From Hoylesella marshii DSM 16973 = JCM 13450 (lineage in GTDB: Bacteria; Bacteroidota; Bacteroidia; Bacteroidales; Bacteroidaceae), in the NCBI RefSeq assembly GCF_000146675.1, contig NZ_GL397214.1, positions 821,317 through 885,316 on the forward strand: a DNA stretch of 64,000 bases, in the 5' to 3' direction. The notes under the pieces are model-generated. The model ran no database searches and was not told the DNA's origin. It was given only the letters and a program-made list of their open reading frames with translations. Of the stretch, positions 44,498 through 53,734 are shown one piece after another. Every line of letters begins with the position of its first letter. The first letter of the stretch is position 1. A program made the position numbers and the translations under genes.

Positions 44498-45574
44498 TTA
44501 ACGACGTCCGCCGAAGCTACCTCCGCCACCGGAGCGTGTGCCACCACCGCCACCGCTGCCTATACTGCCACCGGAGCGTGAGCCGCTGAATGAGCCTCCA
44601 CCCGTAGAACCCGAATTGCCGAAACTGCGGTTTTCAAAAGTGCGAGTTGGCGTGTTGGTGTTTCGCGTATTGTCATAAGACCGACTACCGGAGAAGTTTC
44701 CACTACCGGAGCGTGTGCCATTGCTTACGCCCCTTTCCATACTGCCACCGGAACGTGAGCCACTGAACGAGCCTCTATCATAGGCATTTGAGTTGCCAAA
44801 GTCGCGGTTTTCAAAGTCACGGGTTGGCGTGTTGGTGTTTCGCGTATTGTCATAAGACCGGCTGCCGGAGAAGTTTCCGCCCCTGTCGGTTGCATCGCGT
44901 GCTCCCGACCGAGTTGAGTTCGTGCCTGTCGCATTGATACCTCTTCTTGGTCCGCTGAAGTCATCGTAACCATAGGAATACAGTCTGTCGCCCCCTCGTC
45001 TGCCGACGTCTCCATGATTGCGTGTACCCCTTACCCCACCATAATAGTAGTATCGGGGAGCATAGTAGCCGGGGTAACTCCATCCATAGTCATAATAATA
45101 ACCTCGCCATCCGTAGTCGTAGTATGGATATCTCCATCTATAGCTATAGCTATACCAATAGTAAGGTCTTGGTCCGTACCAAGTGTAAGGCCATGGTCTG
45201 TAAAAGCTATAATACCCATACCAATAGGGGTCGTAATCCCAATAGTTATTATAGTAATAATCGTTCCAACCGTAATAACCGTCAAATCGTCTCATCCTCT
45301 GACTATACGTGTAATCGTCGTAGTCATCGTCGAAACGACGGTCTCTGTCTCTGCAGGCCGACCGCTTTTCCTCGGCCGGTTCGGCAGGGGTTCTGCGATT
45401 GTACTCATCGATATCGCGATAACTGCTGCGGTAAGAAGGAGCCGTTTGGGATTTATCGGTATCGGCCTTCTCTGTACTTCGTTTGGGTATGAAGTACAAA
45501 TCATCGTTCTGTGCATATAAAGACAGTGGCATAATGCCTGTCCAGACTGCTAAAAGAATCATTTTCTTTATCAT
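44498..45574 (-). CDS. Exported Tyr/Gly/Arg-rich low-complexity protein
   Basis: 358 residues. Signal peptide (MILLAVWTGIMPLSLYA), an acidic/basic linker, then a Tyr/Trp/Pro-rich core (YYGWNDYYYNNYWDYDPYW) and a Ser/Gly/Arg/Asn tail with two long repeats (NFSGSRSYDNTRNTNTPTR, FENR, GSFSGSRSGGS). No folded family recognised. Composition suggests a disordered, possibly surface or matrix-associated protein. The frame is long and consistent with a signal peptide, so it is probably a real gene. Confidence 0.7.
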   Translation of the reverse strand: MIKKMILLAVWTGIMPLSLYAQNDDLYFIPKRSTEKADTDKSQTAPSYRSSYRDIDEYNRRTPAEPAEEKRSACRDRDRRFDDDYDDYTYSQRMRRFDGYYGWNDYYYNNYWDYDPYWYGYYSFYRPWPYTWYGPRPYYWYSYSYRWRYPYYDYGWRGYYYDYGWSYPGYYAPRYYYYGGVRGTRNHGDVGRRGGDRLYSYGYDDFSGPRRGINATGTNSTRSGARDATDRGGNFSGSRSYDNTRNTNTPTRDFENRDFGNSNAYDRGSFSGSRSGGSMERGVSNGTRSGSGNFSGSRSYDNTRNTNTPTRTFENRSFGNSGSTGGGSFSGSRSGGSIGSGGGGGTRSGGGGSFGGRR

Positions 45575-45689
45575 GATGATACTCCTTTCTGTTATTTGGT
45601 ATTCTTTTTTCTATGGCAAAAATACGAATTCTCTATATGCAAATGTAAGGAAAAACCCTAAATAGCGGTAGGTTATTCCCTATTTTTTA

Positions 45690-45697
45690 TAACTTTG
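45690..45697 (+). promoter_or_regulatory. Promoter of prmA
   Basis: TAACTTTG, 21 bp before the ATG at 45719; supports that start. Confidence 0.55.
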
Positions 45698-45718
45698 TAC
45701 TTAAAATTTAACGGAGAA

Positions 45719-46639
45719 ATGAAATATTGGGAAGTAAACTTTACGATTTCCTCTATAAAGATAGACAGCAAAGGGAAACAAACGAGAGGTGTCCCGACAC
45801 CCGACGACTTGCAGACTGCTCGTGATTTGGTAGCTGCTCTTGCAGGAGATGCCGGCTTCGAAGCCTTTGAAGATAGTGACGACGGAGTAAAAGGATATGT
45901 GCAAAAAGCATCTTTCAGCAAGCAAGCACTGAGCGAGTGTTTGCAGTCCTTTCCCATGCCGCATATCGTCGTTTCCTATACCGTGCAGGAAGCAGAAGAC
46001 AGAGATTGGAACGAAGTATGGGAACAGGAAGGTTTTGAACCTATAGTGATAGCTGGAAAATGCGTGATTCACGATGGGAAACATGAGAAAGTTTTGAGCG
46101 GAAGCACGCCAATGATGGAGATACGGATTGATGCCCGACAGGCTTTCGGTACGGGAACGCATCCCACAACTCATATGATTGTCTCGATTTTGATGGACAT
46201 GGAGAAAACGTTAGAAACGACGATGAAAGGAAAACGAGTTCTCGATTGCGGGTGTGGCACCGGCATTCTTTCTATTATTGCTTCCCAATGCGGAGCTTCG
46301 TTCATTACGAGTTACGACATTGATGAGTGGAGTGTGGAAAACACTCGTCATAATGCCCTACTCAATCAAGTGGACAATATTGAGGTACTCCATGGTACAG
46401 TGGATGTGCTTTCCCATGTAGACGGCGTATTTGATATAGTGTTGGCCAATATCAACCGTAATATCTTATTGGCCGACATGCCTCAATTTAAGGAGGTGAT
46501 GTCCGCAGGTGGCATCCTTATCATCAGTGGCTTTTATGAGGAAGATTGTCGCTTGATAACAGAGAAGGCCGAGATGCTGGGACTTCATGAGGTGCGACGG
46601 GATGCGATGGATGGCTGGTGCTGCATGGTGCTACAATAG
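45719..46639 (+). CDS. prmA: Ribosomal protein L11 methyltransferase
   Basis: 306 residues. SAM-binding motif VLDCGCGTGILSIIASQCGA near 180, catalytic-domain motif FDIVLANINRNILL near 240 and RIDARQAFGTGTHPTTHMI near 145, all PrmA signatures. N-terminal domain binds L11. It methylates L11 in the cytoplasm. Monocistronic, with a promoter before and a terminator after. Confidence 0.94.
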   Translation: MKYWEVNFTISSIKIDSKGKQTRGVPTPDDLQTARDLVAALAGDAGFEAFEDSDDGVKGYVQKASFSKQALSECLQSFPMPHIVVSYTVQEAEDRDWNEVWEQEGFEPIVIAGKCVIHDGKHEKVLSGSTPMMEIRIDARQAFGTGTHPTTHMIVSILMDMEKTLETTMKGKRVLDCGCGTGILSIIASQCGASFITSYDIDEWSVENTRHNALLNQVDNIEVLHGTVDVLSHVDGVFDIVLANINRNILLADMPQFKEVMSAGGILIISGFYEEDCRLITEKAEMLGLHEVRRDAMDGWCCMVLQ

Positions 46640-46677
46640 GAAGGAAATGAAATCGTTTGGGTAAACGACATAAAAAC

Positions 46678-46709
46678 GAAACGCTCTCTCTTCACAGAGG
46701 GAGCGTTTC
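46678..46709 (+). terminator. Terminator after prmA
   Basis: GAAACGCTCTCTC pairs with GAGGGAGCGTTTC (one G-T pair). The following 46710-46950 stretch is AT-rich with no gene. Confidence 0.75.
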
Positions 46710-46951
46710 AATCTCAATAGGTATTAGCTTTTTTTTAAGGTAAAAAGATTGTATTCAGGATAACGATTGCAAAATTAAAGGATATTTTACTACCATGCAA
46801 ATCTTTTTATATGTTAGAAAACATGTTTTCCCCTTTTGTTGATAGGATTTCCTCTTATGTGTTACAAAATAAATTTCATACAACGATGCGTGTTTTCTTT
46901 TACAATATAGATAAATGCAGATGGTAAAATATCCGTAAACTTCTGATATAC

Positions 46952-46996
46952 AGAAAAATCTATGGACATACTTTCATATCAGCATATCCATAGATT
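46952..46996 (-). terminator. Terminator of the 47010-48575 gene
   Basis: TCCATAGATT (46987-46996) and AATCTATGGA (46957-46966) form a 10-bp perfect stem, followed on the minus strand by TTTTT-rich sequence. Confidence 0.65.
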
Positions 46997-47009
46997 CATG
47001 GCCGGAATA

Positions 47010-48575
47010 TCATCTTCGGCGGACATTCTGCATCATATCTGCCGCCTTATCTTTATCGCTGTCAAAAGTAAAAACTCGATAGATGGAATACGCATTTTCC
47101 GGATCGACGATGTGGCGGGACATGAGTTTCAGTGCCTTCAATCGCTCATCGGAGAATGAGAAAAGCTCCATAAGGCGGGCGCATTGGTTGCATGTATAAT
47201 AACAACCCAAGGTGGCGACTTCCAGCAGACTGTATTTGTCGGAATCGAAGCTGGCCTTTTTCACCTTATTATACAGCCATGAGAAATCAGTCTCGTTCAG
47301 ACAGAAAATGTCATAAGGGTAAGGCATTACATCGCCGACCATTCCCCCATCATAGGGACGCATAGGATGTCGGCCTGCATCTTTTGCCTCGTCGGACGAA
47401 GGCAAGTCGACAGTCCGGTACCTCACCACCCTATCGTTTCGATTGAAATCTACGAGAATCTTCGAGACCCGACTGTCAAGCAACCCTCCTATCACCTTGC
47501 GGTATTCCCATTGTTCGCCGTATTCATCAAAGCTCGTTGCGCTCGGTTTTCCCAAAATCTCTGTCACTTCCTGTTTGCTCATGCCGCGCGTCACTACGCG
47601 CTTATCCTTTGCTGAAGCGGTGACGCTGCCCGCCATCAACAGCAGAATGAGCCATATAGCCGCCACTTTGTTTCTTTTCTTCCCGCTTTTTATCCACAGG
47701 TAGATGGCCAACGCGACGAACACTAAAAGCGTAAGACACATTTCAAGGGCATAACGCTCAGGTTGCAACCATATCTCTGTGAAGAAATTGATACGACCGA
47801 GTATCTCGACAGGTGTCCAGAAGATGATAACCGTGGCGATGGCCATGCGTATGTTGGCACCCCATGAGGCAAGTTTGAGTTGCCGGCGAAACATAAACAA
47901 CGCTCCGATAAAGCAACCCAACCCCACAAGGAACGTCACGGGATGGTGGTCGCCAAGGAAATGCTTGTCGTAACAGAACATCAGCAGCAGATACAAAGCC
48001 CAGAGCATCATGTTGAGTTCCATGAATGTGACGATAGACGTGTGGCGCGTCATGGGTTGGACAACGATTTTCGGTCGATGACTGCGAAAGCATACTTTCT
48101 GAATCCATGTGATGAAATCGCAGCCGTTTTTAGTGCTGAATATATACATGGTCATGACCATCATCCACAGCCCGAAGGTTGCCGGCATGATGAGGTATTC
48201 GGGTTTGGTCACCACCACACCGTTTTCCATCTCGGGCTGTACGCCGTAGCGGCGGGCATAGTAGAGGAAGAGAAATTCCACCCAACCTGTCCAGAAGAGC
48301 AGACCGCCGAAGAGTCCCCAAAGGGTTTGGCGTGTATCACTTTTCACCACCACACCTACAATAACCATCACAAGGCCTACAAAGCCCATGATAAAACCGG
48401 CCGAGTGGATGGCAGAGGCCGAAAGCGTGCGCTCCATGATAATCATGAGGGCATGCCCCAGCGGCATGGCGAAGAGTACGAGGAAGAACGAGGCTAACGT
48501 GCGCCCCCAATAGTTTGGTTTTGTACCGCGCGATGCTTCACCGACGGTAGCAGATGGTTGCAATGGTTTGTTCAT
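47010..48575 (-). CDS. Polytopic membrane protein with SmpA-like and DUF4476-like domains
   Basis: 521 residues. About eight membrane segments in the first 310 residues. Then a SmpA/OmlA-type segment (VTRGMSKQEVTEILGKPSAT, EQWEYR) and a C-terminal part resembling DUF4476 (FDSDKYSLLEVA, FSFSDERLKALKLMSRHIVD). The combination in one chain is unusual; the product could be a stress- or envelope-related sensor. Function unknown. Upstream is the 41-bp tandem array. Confidence 0.75.
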   Translation of the reverse strand: MNKPLQPSATVGEASRGTKPNYWGRTLASFFLVLFAMPLGHALMIIMERTLSASAIHSAGFIMGFVGLVMVIVGVVVKSDTRQTLWGLFGGLLFWTGWVEFLFLYYARRYGVQPEMENGVVVTKPEYLIMPATFGLWMMVMTMYIFSTKNGCDFITWIQKVCFRSHRPKIVVQPMTRHTSIVTFMELNMMLWALYLLLMFCYDKHFLGDHHPVTFLVGLGCFIGALFMFRRQLKLASWGANIRMAIATVIIFWTPVEILGRINFFTEIWLQPERYALEMCLTLLVFVALAIYLWIKSGKKRNKVAAIWLILLLMAGSVTASAKDKRVVTRGMSKQEVTEILGKPSATSFDEYGEQWEYRKVIGGLLDSRVSKILVDFNRNDRVVRYRTVDLPSSDEAKDAGRHPMRPYDGGMVGDVMPYPYDIFCLNETDFSWLYNKVKKASFDSDKYSLLEVATLGCYYTCNQCARLMELFSFSDERLKALKLMSRHIVDPENAYSIYRVFTFDSDKDKAADMMQNVRRR

Positions 48576-48661
48576 TTTTATTCTTATTTTTAATTATTGA
48601 TAGTCGTTGTATAGTCGGTAGCATGTCACCGATGCCGGCGAAGTGTCCGACGAGGTAGTCT

Positions 48662-48950
48662 GAGTGTCAAGCGGTGCCGGCATCATTGAAATCGGGACGA
48701 AAGAGTGCCAAGCGGTGCCGGCATCATTGAAATCGGGACGAAAGAGTGCCAAGCAGCCCCGGCATCATTGAAATCGGGACGAAAGAGTGCCAAGCGGTGC
48801 CGGCATCATTGAAATCGAGACGAAAGAGTGCCAAGCGGTGCCGGCATCATTGAAATCGAGAGCAAAGAGCGCCAAGCAGTCCCAAAATCATTGAAATCGG
48901 GACAAAAGAGTGCCAAGCGGTGTCGGCATCATTGATACCGAGCGCGGCGG
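48662..48950. repeat. 41-bp minisatellite, about seven units
   Basis: Unit phases at 48675, 48716, 48757, 48798, 48839, 48880 and 48921 (all 41 apart). The shared core is GCATCATTGAAATCG followed by GGACGAAAGAGTGCCAAGC, with point changes among units. It is unrelated in sequence to the 41-bp repeats at 39738. Fills the space between two genes; its base composition is higher in GC than the flanks. Confidence 0.92.
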
Positions 48951-48954
48951 AGGG

Positions 48955-49677
48955 TCAGGGCGCAGCAAGTTCTTCGATGTAGTAACTCATCTGTCCGCCA
49001 ACGTCGCCGATTTCCACATCGCCCTTATACCAACTGATGATTTGCAGTTTGTAGTAGTGTTTGCCATCAGCAGAGCGCACCACGTAGGTGTGGAACGACG
49101 GGGTATGAACGGGTGGAGGGCCAGAGAACGTCATGGCGCGAGCCAGCGTCGGGTTGGCACTGGTATTCGTTGTGGCCGGCCCGCGATTGGGGTCGAACCA
49201 CGGGTTCTGGTCGAAGTCGAGATGATGGGCGATGAGGTATTGGTTCCAATCTTTGCGCGACATGGTTATGACCACAGTGCTGTCGTCTACCGCCCACTCC
49301 AGCGATGCCGGCAATTGGCTCACACTCGTCCATCGGTCGTAGTCTCCATAGCCTAAATCGGCTGCCCCGCCTTTGCCTATACCACTGGTTCCGCTGTTGG
49401 TACGCAGGCGATACCCGCAGAAAGCGATGTCCCAATCGGTGCGTGCGGTCTGCTCGCCTTCGCGGATGTCTTGATTAGGTGCCGAGAGATTGAATGCTTT
49501 GCCCGTGCGCAGGTTGAAGTACAGCCAATCGTTGGTTACGCCCGTGGTATATCCTGTTACACGGGGTAGAGTCTTGCCCGTGAAAGGTTCGGCCTCATAG
49601 GCGACGCAACCTGCAAGCGATGCCACAGCCACGGCGAGCATGATGGCATGGCATAAGAGGTGAGTAGCTCGTATCAT
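48955..49677 (-). CDS. hmuY: HmuY-family heme-binding lipoprotein
   Basis: 240 residues. Lipoprotein signal with cysteine in AVASLAGCVAYE. The HmuY domain shows NDWLYFNLRTGK, then TDWDIAFCGYRLRTNSGTSG. It binds heme at the cell surface and passes it to HmuR. The frame extends upstream, but the ATG at 49677 overlaps the hmuR stop (ATGA) and starts just before the signal peptide. Second gene of hmuRY. Confidence 0.92.
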   Translation of the reverse strand: MIRATHLLCHAIMLAVAVASLAGCVAYEAEPFTGKTLPRVTGYTTGVTNDWLYFNLRTGKAFNLSAPNQDIREGEQTARTDWDIAFCGYRLRTNSGTSGIGKGGAADLGYGDYDRWTSVSQLPASLEWAVDDSTVVITMSRKDWNQYLIAHHLDFDQNPWFDPNRGPATTNTSANPTLARAMTFSGPPPVHTPSFHTYVVRSADGKHYYKLQIISWYKGDVEIGDVGGQMSYYIEELAAP

Positions 49678-52046
49678 TTCCGTTTCTTCTTTAGCGTGTT
49701 GATGATGTTGTCTAATAGAATTTCGGCTTGCAGCCATGCGCGGGCACCGGTGGTGGCGGGTATGTTGAACATCGTAATGCCCGAACCCAGCGTGCGGGGC
49801 ACGTAGTTGAAGAGGTTGTCCACCCCAAGTGTGAGCTTCGCTTTGTTGTAGAACGTCTGCGAGAGCGAAAGATTGCAGAGCACATAGGCGGGCAACGTAC
49901 AGCGAAAATAGGCATCGTAACTCTTGGCGTGCCCGTCTACCCACAGACGGTCTTGCACGTCGAACTGTTTCCGCCCCATAAACGATGCGCTCAATACCAC
50001 GCCGAGGCGGTAGTTTCTGCGGTCGAGCCTATAGTCGATACTTCCCGTTGCAGCATGCGGCGAGGTGGTGTTTACCTGTACGCCGTGCTGTTTGCTCACG
50101 TTCACAAAGCTGTAGGTAGCGTTCATGGCGAGGCCGTCGAGTATCTTCCATTTCATCAATGCCTCCACGCCCAACATGCGTTGACGACTTAGGTTGGTGT
50201 ATTCAAAGTTGTATTGCATGTCGTAAACACGCCACACTCCTTCTATTTTCTTGCGGAAGAAGTTGCCGTAGAGGTTCACATTCATGAAGAATCGCCGGCT
50301 GCTATATTCGGTTCCTACTGCAAAATAGTTGTTTTTCTCGGGGTTCAGATATTCGTTGCCGCGAATTTGAAACATGCCTAAATGGTCCCAATTGAAGAAG
50401 AGTTCCTTGATGCTCGGTGCGCGATACCCCATGGAATAGTTAGCTCGGAAAGACCATCGGTCGTCGGGTGAGAACTTCATGGCCAGCTTCGGCATCCACA
50501 TGAAGCCGAATACTTCGGAGAAATTGGTACGCACGCCGGCCGATAACATCCATCGGTCGTTGACAGTCCACTCGTCTTGCGCAAAATATTCGGTTTCTTT
50601 CAATGCGCGGGTAGTCATCGTTCTGCGCACGAAACGGTCGCTTGTCAGTTCGTCGCTCGTATGCTCCACGCCGAGAATCATCGCATGTCCCTTCAAATAA
50701 TGGCTCGTAATGGAAAAGCGCGGCTCCCATATCGTACTCTCATACACCTTCTTTCGATAGTCGATACGTTCGTGTCGTTTGAAGCGATTATAGAAATCAC
50801 CGTGCAAGGAGAGGTGCATGGCAAACCAATCCTTGACTTTATAGTTGGCCTTAAAGCCCGTCATAAAGTCGCGCGACTGTGTGAAATTCATGTCTTGTAT
50901 CAGGTCGTAGGTGTTCATATAGAAGAGTGCACCGTAGGCTTCCATGCTTAGGTTCTTGCAAGGTTCGAAATATAACTTCTGCGATGCTGAAATATGCTCC
51001 GTCCCTTCGATGCCCATGGGTGGACGCGGGGTCTCGCTTGTCATCGTGATATCGTGGGGAAGAAAGGGATTGGCCTCCTTTGTGTACACCTTTTTATCGT
51101 GTTCTGATTGGTACAGGTAAAAGGCATCACACTCGCTGTACCAAACGTCGGTCTGCGAAGTAACCATGCCCATTCTCGCACCTGCCGAGACCCACGCCTG
51201 CAAATTGGGGCGGTCGCTGTTTTTCTCAAACATATACAGAAAGTCTTTCTTTGAAGGGTTGCGGAAGTTGCGCTCGTTCATCTGCCCGTAGCGCAGCCCT
51301 GCCTGTATGTCGAGAGGTTTGAGTGTCTTCTTCGATATGAGGTTGATGACCGCTCCGGAAGCCCTGCTTCCGTAAAGGGTGCTGCTGGCTCCTTTCACGA
51401 TTTCTATGCGGTCGATAGCGTGCAGGTTGAATCGTTCGTAATCTAAGTTGCCTGCCATATCGCCTGTCATGCGTTCTCCGTCGTGCAAAAAGAGTACATG
51501 GCGCGCATCAAGCCCCTGCATGGAGATATCGTTACCAAAGCCTACTTTCTGTATATTCAATCCGGGTGTCTCCTGTTGCAAGGCATGTTTCAGGTCTCCA
51601 TAGCCTGCATCTACCAACGCTTTACCGCCAATCACCTGCGTGGTGATGGCCGAGAGTTTGATGGGACGCTCTGTTCGCGAACCTGTTACCACAATGTCGC
51701 TCAGGTGCATCACGTCTTCGCGCATGTAGATATTTACCTCTTGCATCGTGGGTTCCACAGCTCCGCTCACAACGGCGTAACCATTCGACGCCACCTTATA
51801 ATATATAATGCCTCTTTCAGGAAAGGAAATCACAGCATGTCCCTCTACGTCTGTCAGCACACTCGTCGGTTTTTGCATCTGACGGTCGGCAGCATACGTG
51901 ATAACAGCGGCCACCATGGGCTGTTCCGTTCCTTTCTCTTTCACTGTGAACTTGACAACATGCTGTGCTTGTACGCCGGCATAACCTGCGCACAAAAGCC
52001 ATAAAAAAAACATGAGTCTGATTCCTTTCATTGATTTGTCAGGCAT
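49674..52046 (-). CDS. hmuR: TonB-dependent outer-membrane heme receptor
   Basis: 790 residues. Signal peptide (LMFFLWLLCAGYAGVQA), an N-terminal carboxypeptidase-regulatory-like domain (about 28-110), plug domain (VVTGSRTERPIKLSA, TLYGSRASGAVINLISKK) and a beta barrel. The heme-receptor motifs appear as YRAPSIKEL and a nearby NPEK in place of NPDL. Imports heme across the outer membrane using TonB energy. Coupled to hmuY by an ATGA overlap. An ATG at 52031 is an alternative start. Confidence 0.93.
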   Translation of the reverse strand: MPDKSMKGIRLMFFLWLLCAGYAGVQAQHVVKFTVKEKGTEQPMVAAVITYAADRQMQKPTSVLTDVEGHAVISFPERGIIYYKVASNGYAVVSGAVEPTMQEVNIYMREDVMHLSDIVVTGSRTERPIKLSAITTQVIGGKALVDAGYGDLKHALQQETPGLNIQKVGFGNDISMQGLDARHVLFLHDGERMTGDMAGNLDYERFNLHAIDRIEIVKGASSTLYGSRASGAVINLISKKTLKPLDIQAGLRYGQMNERNFRNPSKKDFLYMFEKNSDRPNLQAWVSAGARMGMVTSQTDVWYSECDAFYLYQSEHDKKVYTKEANPFLPHDITMTSETPRPPMGIEGTEHISASQKLYFEPCKNLSMEAYGALFYMNTYDLIQDMNFTQSRDFMTGFKANYKVKDWFAMHLSLHGDFYNRFKRHERIDYRKKVYESTIWEPRFSITSHYLKGHAMILGVEHTSDELTSDRFVRRTMTTRALKETEYFAQDEWTVNDRWMLSAGVRTNFSEVFGFMWMPKLAMKFSPDDRWSFRANYSMGYRAPSIKELFFNWDHLGMFQIRGNEYLNPEKNNYFAVGTEYSSRRFFMNVNLYGNFFRKKIEGVWRVYDMQYNFEYTNLSRQRMLGVEALMKWKILDGLAMNATYSFVNVSKQHGVQVNTTSPHAATGSIDYRLDRRNYRLGVVLSASFMGRKQFDVQDRLWVDGHAKSYDAYFRCTLPAYVLCNLSLSQTFYNKAKLTLGVDNLFNYVPRTLGSGITMFNIPATTGARAWLQAEILLDNIINTLKKKRK

Positions 52047-52058
52047 CTTTTATCTGCT

Positions 52059-52103
52059 AAAAAGAGGGGATGGGAGTACTTGCGTTCTCTCATTCCCTCT
52101 TTT
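52059..52103 (-). terminator. Terminator between the lipoprotein gene and hmuR
   Basis: AAAGAGGG...CCCTCTTT stem with T-rich minus-strand tail. Suggests that hmuR has a separate promoter. Confidence 0.55.
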
Positions 52104-52143
52104 CCCGTTTACTTTTCAAAGCTGCGAACAATGGAAGCACACC

Positions 52144-52781
52144 TTACAGGCCGTGATTTTTCTTCCATTCCGCCAAGTCTTTTTCGTATTTGGCAAGTTC
52201 CTGTTCAAAGTTCTTGATACGGTTTTTATCGATGGTTTGCAAGAAACATTCCGAACGAGCACCCATGAAATTGTAATCAACGGCAAATTCTATTTCACCG
52301 GTATTTATGTTCAAATACCCCTTTACACCGGCTCCGCTACCTGTTTTTTAGTCTCCGTATCGCTCGCCGATGTGGAAACGTTTCCGTCCGTGCCTTCAAA
52401 CTTGACCCAGCCACTGCCTTTATGTTCGTCTTTTTCCCATGTTCCTAATTGCAAGAACTTGGTTTCGCACCTGAATGTAACGCTGAATGGCATCTTTCCT
52501 ACTTTGAAGTTGGGCAATGACAATACCATGATGTCATTCTCTTTCCATGTAAAATTAAACTTTGTAGGACAGCCCGTCGGCAGCAACGTATTATCCACTC
52601 CTTTCAAATAGGCCTTGGTAGACAATACAATATCACCGTTCAACAGTCCTTTTGCCTTAGCGATGTCAGCCTCGGGAAGTGCCTTTTTCGTGTTTTCATT
52701 ATCGCTGGAGCAACTTGAAACAGCAAAAGAAAACATCATTATGAGACAAATGAATAAATAAAAATTCTGTTTTTGTTTCAT
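52144..52781 (-). pseudogene. Lipoprotein with one-base frameshift
   Basis: The first frame (52781-52323) has a lipobox (FAVSSCSSDNE) and a beta-rich body, then stops. The other frame continues at once to a TAA at 52144-52146 with a sensible ending (FMGARSECFLQTIDKNRIKN, LAEWKKNHGL). Total length is one base short of 213 codons, and a six-T run at 52344-52349 lies at the switch point. So one base is missing, by mutation, sequencing error or phase variation. Family not recognised; its position beside hmuRY does not prove a heme role. Confidence 0.75.
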
Positions 52782-52815
52782 CTTCGTTCTTTTTTCTTGT
52801 TTTAAAATTATGCGC

Positions 52816-52851
52816 CAAAGTTATCATATATTTTTGAATATTGCAATATTC
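52816..52851 (-). promoter_or_regulatory. Lipoprotein promoter with palindromic operator
   Basis: Minus-strand TAACTTTG (52816-52823) with a perfect palindrome GAATATTGCAATATTC (52836-52851) at the expected -33 position, where it could bind a repressor. Confidence 0.55.
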
Positions 52852-53026
52852 ATTCATCGTTATTTTCTGTTTTTTCGTTTTTTGCGCCGTAAGAGTATGC
52901 ATCCGGCAAGTCTAAAAGTAACTCATCCTACCTTTGGAAAAATACTTCAAAACCACACAGCATAAGTCATTTCATATCTCGTTTATTATCAAATAGTTCT
53001 CGCTCGATACGCCGCAGACATCTCAT

Positions 53027-53114
53027 CTCTTAGCTTTTACACGCTTGAAGCTATGCTTTTACGAACTAATAGCTTAGCTCTTACAGTGTCAGAGCTATGC
53101 TTTCAGGAATTGAT
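53027..53114. repeat. Four 22-bp tandem units upstream of nuoA
   Basis: Units at 53027, 53049, 53071 and 53093 share AGCTATGCTTTTAC or close variants (the first is shifted as TTAGCTTTTAC). Same spacing as the other 22-bp arrays. The rest of the 52852-53267 gap has no gene. Confidence 0.75.
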
Positions 53115-53267
53115 TGGAAACCAGCATCCGTCTTCCGGTACAATTTTCCTGTTTTATTGGGCATGCAATCTCCTTATCATACGCGAAAAAACACCGTATA
53201 TTCCGTCAGATTTATTCCTTTGAAAGAAAAATTTATAAATATTGAGAGGTTATAAGAATTAATTTAC

Positions 53268-53275
53268 TATCTTTG
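53268..53275 (+). promoter_or_regulatory. Promoter of the nuo operon
   Basis: TATCTTTG, about 110 bp before nuoA. TTG at 53242-53244 is a possible -33 element. Confidence 0.5.
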
Positions 53276-53383
53276 CCACCGCTTAGCAAAACAGATGACA
53301 CTTTCAAACCCTTGGGAGTGTTTTTTATATGCAAGGCCTACCTATAGCGTAAAAGATTTTTAAAGCATATTATTGAAGAACTT

Positions 53384-53734
53384 ATGTATTTTATCTTGTT
53401 CATCACCGTTTTAATAACGGCTGTTTTCTTAGTTGTGGCGGCATACGCCATCGCTAAGTGGATAGGTCCGCGCTCTTATAACAAGGTAAAAGGAGAACCG
53501 TTTGAATGTGGCATACCTACACGGGGGTCGGCATGGATACCTGTGCATATAGGCTACTATCTTTTCGCCATCCTTTTCCTTATGTTCGACGTGGAAACTG
53601 TCTTCCTTTACCCGTGGGCAGTAGTTGTTAAAGAATTCGGAAGCATGGCTCTTGTCAGCATCGGCTTCTTTATGTTGGTACTGGTATTTGGCCTTGCATA
53701 CGCATGGCGGAAAGGAGCACTCGAATGGGAATGA
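53384..53734 (+). CDS. nuoA: NADH-quinone oxidoreductase subunit A
   Basis: 116 residues with three membrane helices and the NuoA loop [14 protein letters not shown] (the redox-related Cys). The third helix is followed by RKGALEW. It is part of the membrane arm near the quinone channel. First gene of nuoABCDHIJKLMN; the stop overlaps nuoB. Confidence 0.95.
   Translation: MYFILFITVLITAVFLVVAAYAIAKWIGPRSYNKVKGEPFECGIPTRGSAWIPVHIGYYLFAILFLMFDVETVFLYPWAVVVKEFGSMALVSIGFFMLVLVFGLAYAWRKGALEWE

Noticed and set aside
45014..45520. Isoleucine/valine-rich frame opposite the Tyr-rich gene
   Set aside because: Arises from the complement of Tyr and Arg codons. The minus-strand frame has a signal peptide and is preferred.
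48662..48950. CRISPR array
   Set aside because: Units are contiguous 41-mers without unique spacers and no cas genes are present; it is a minisatellite.
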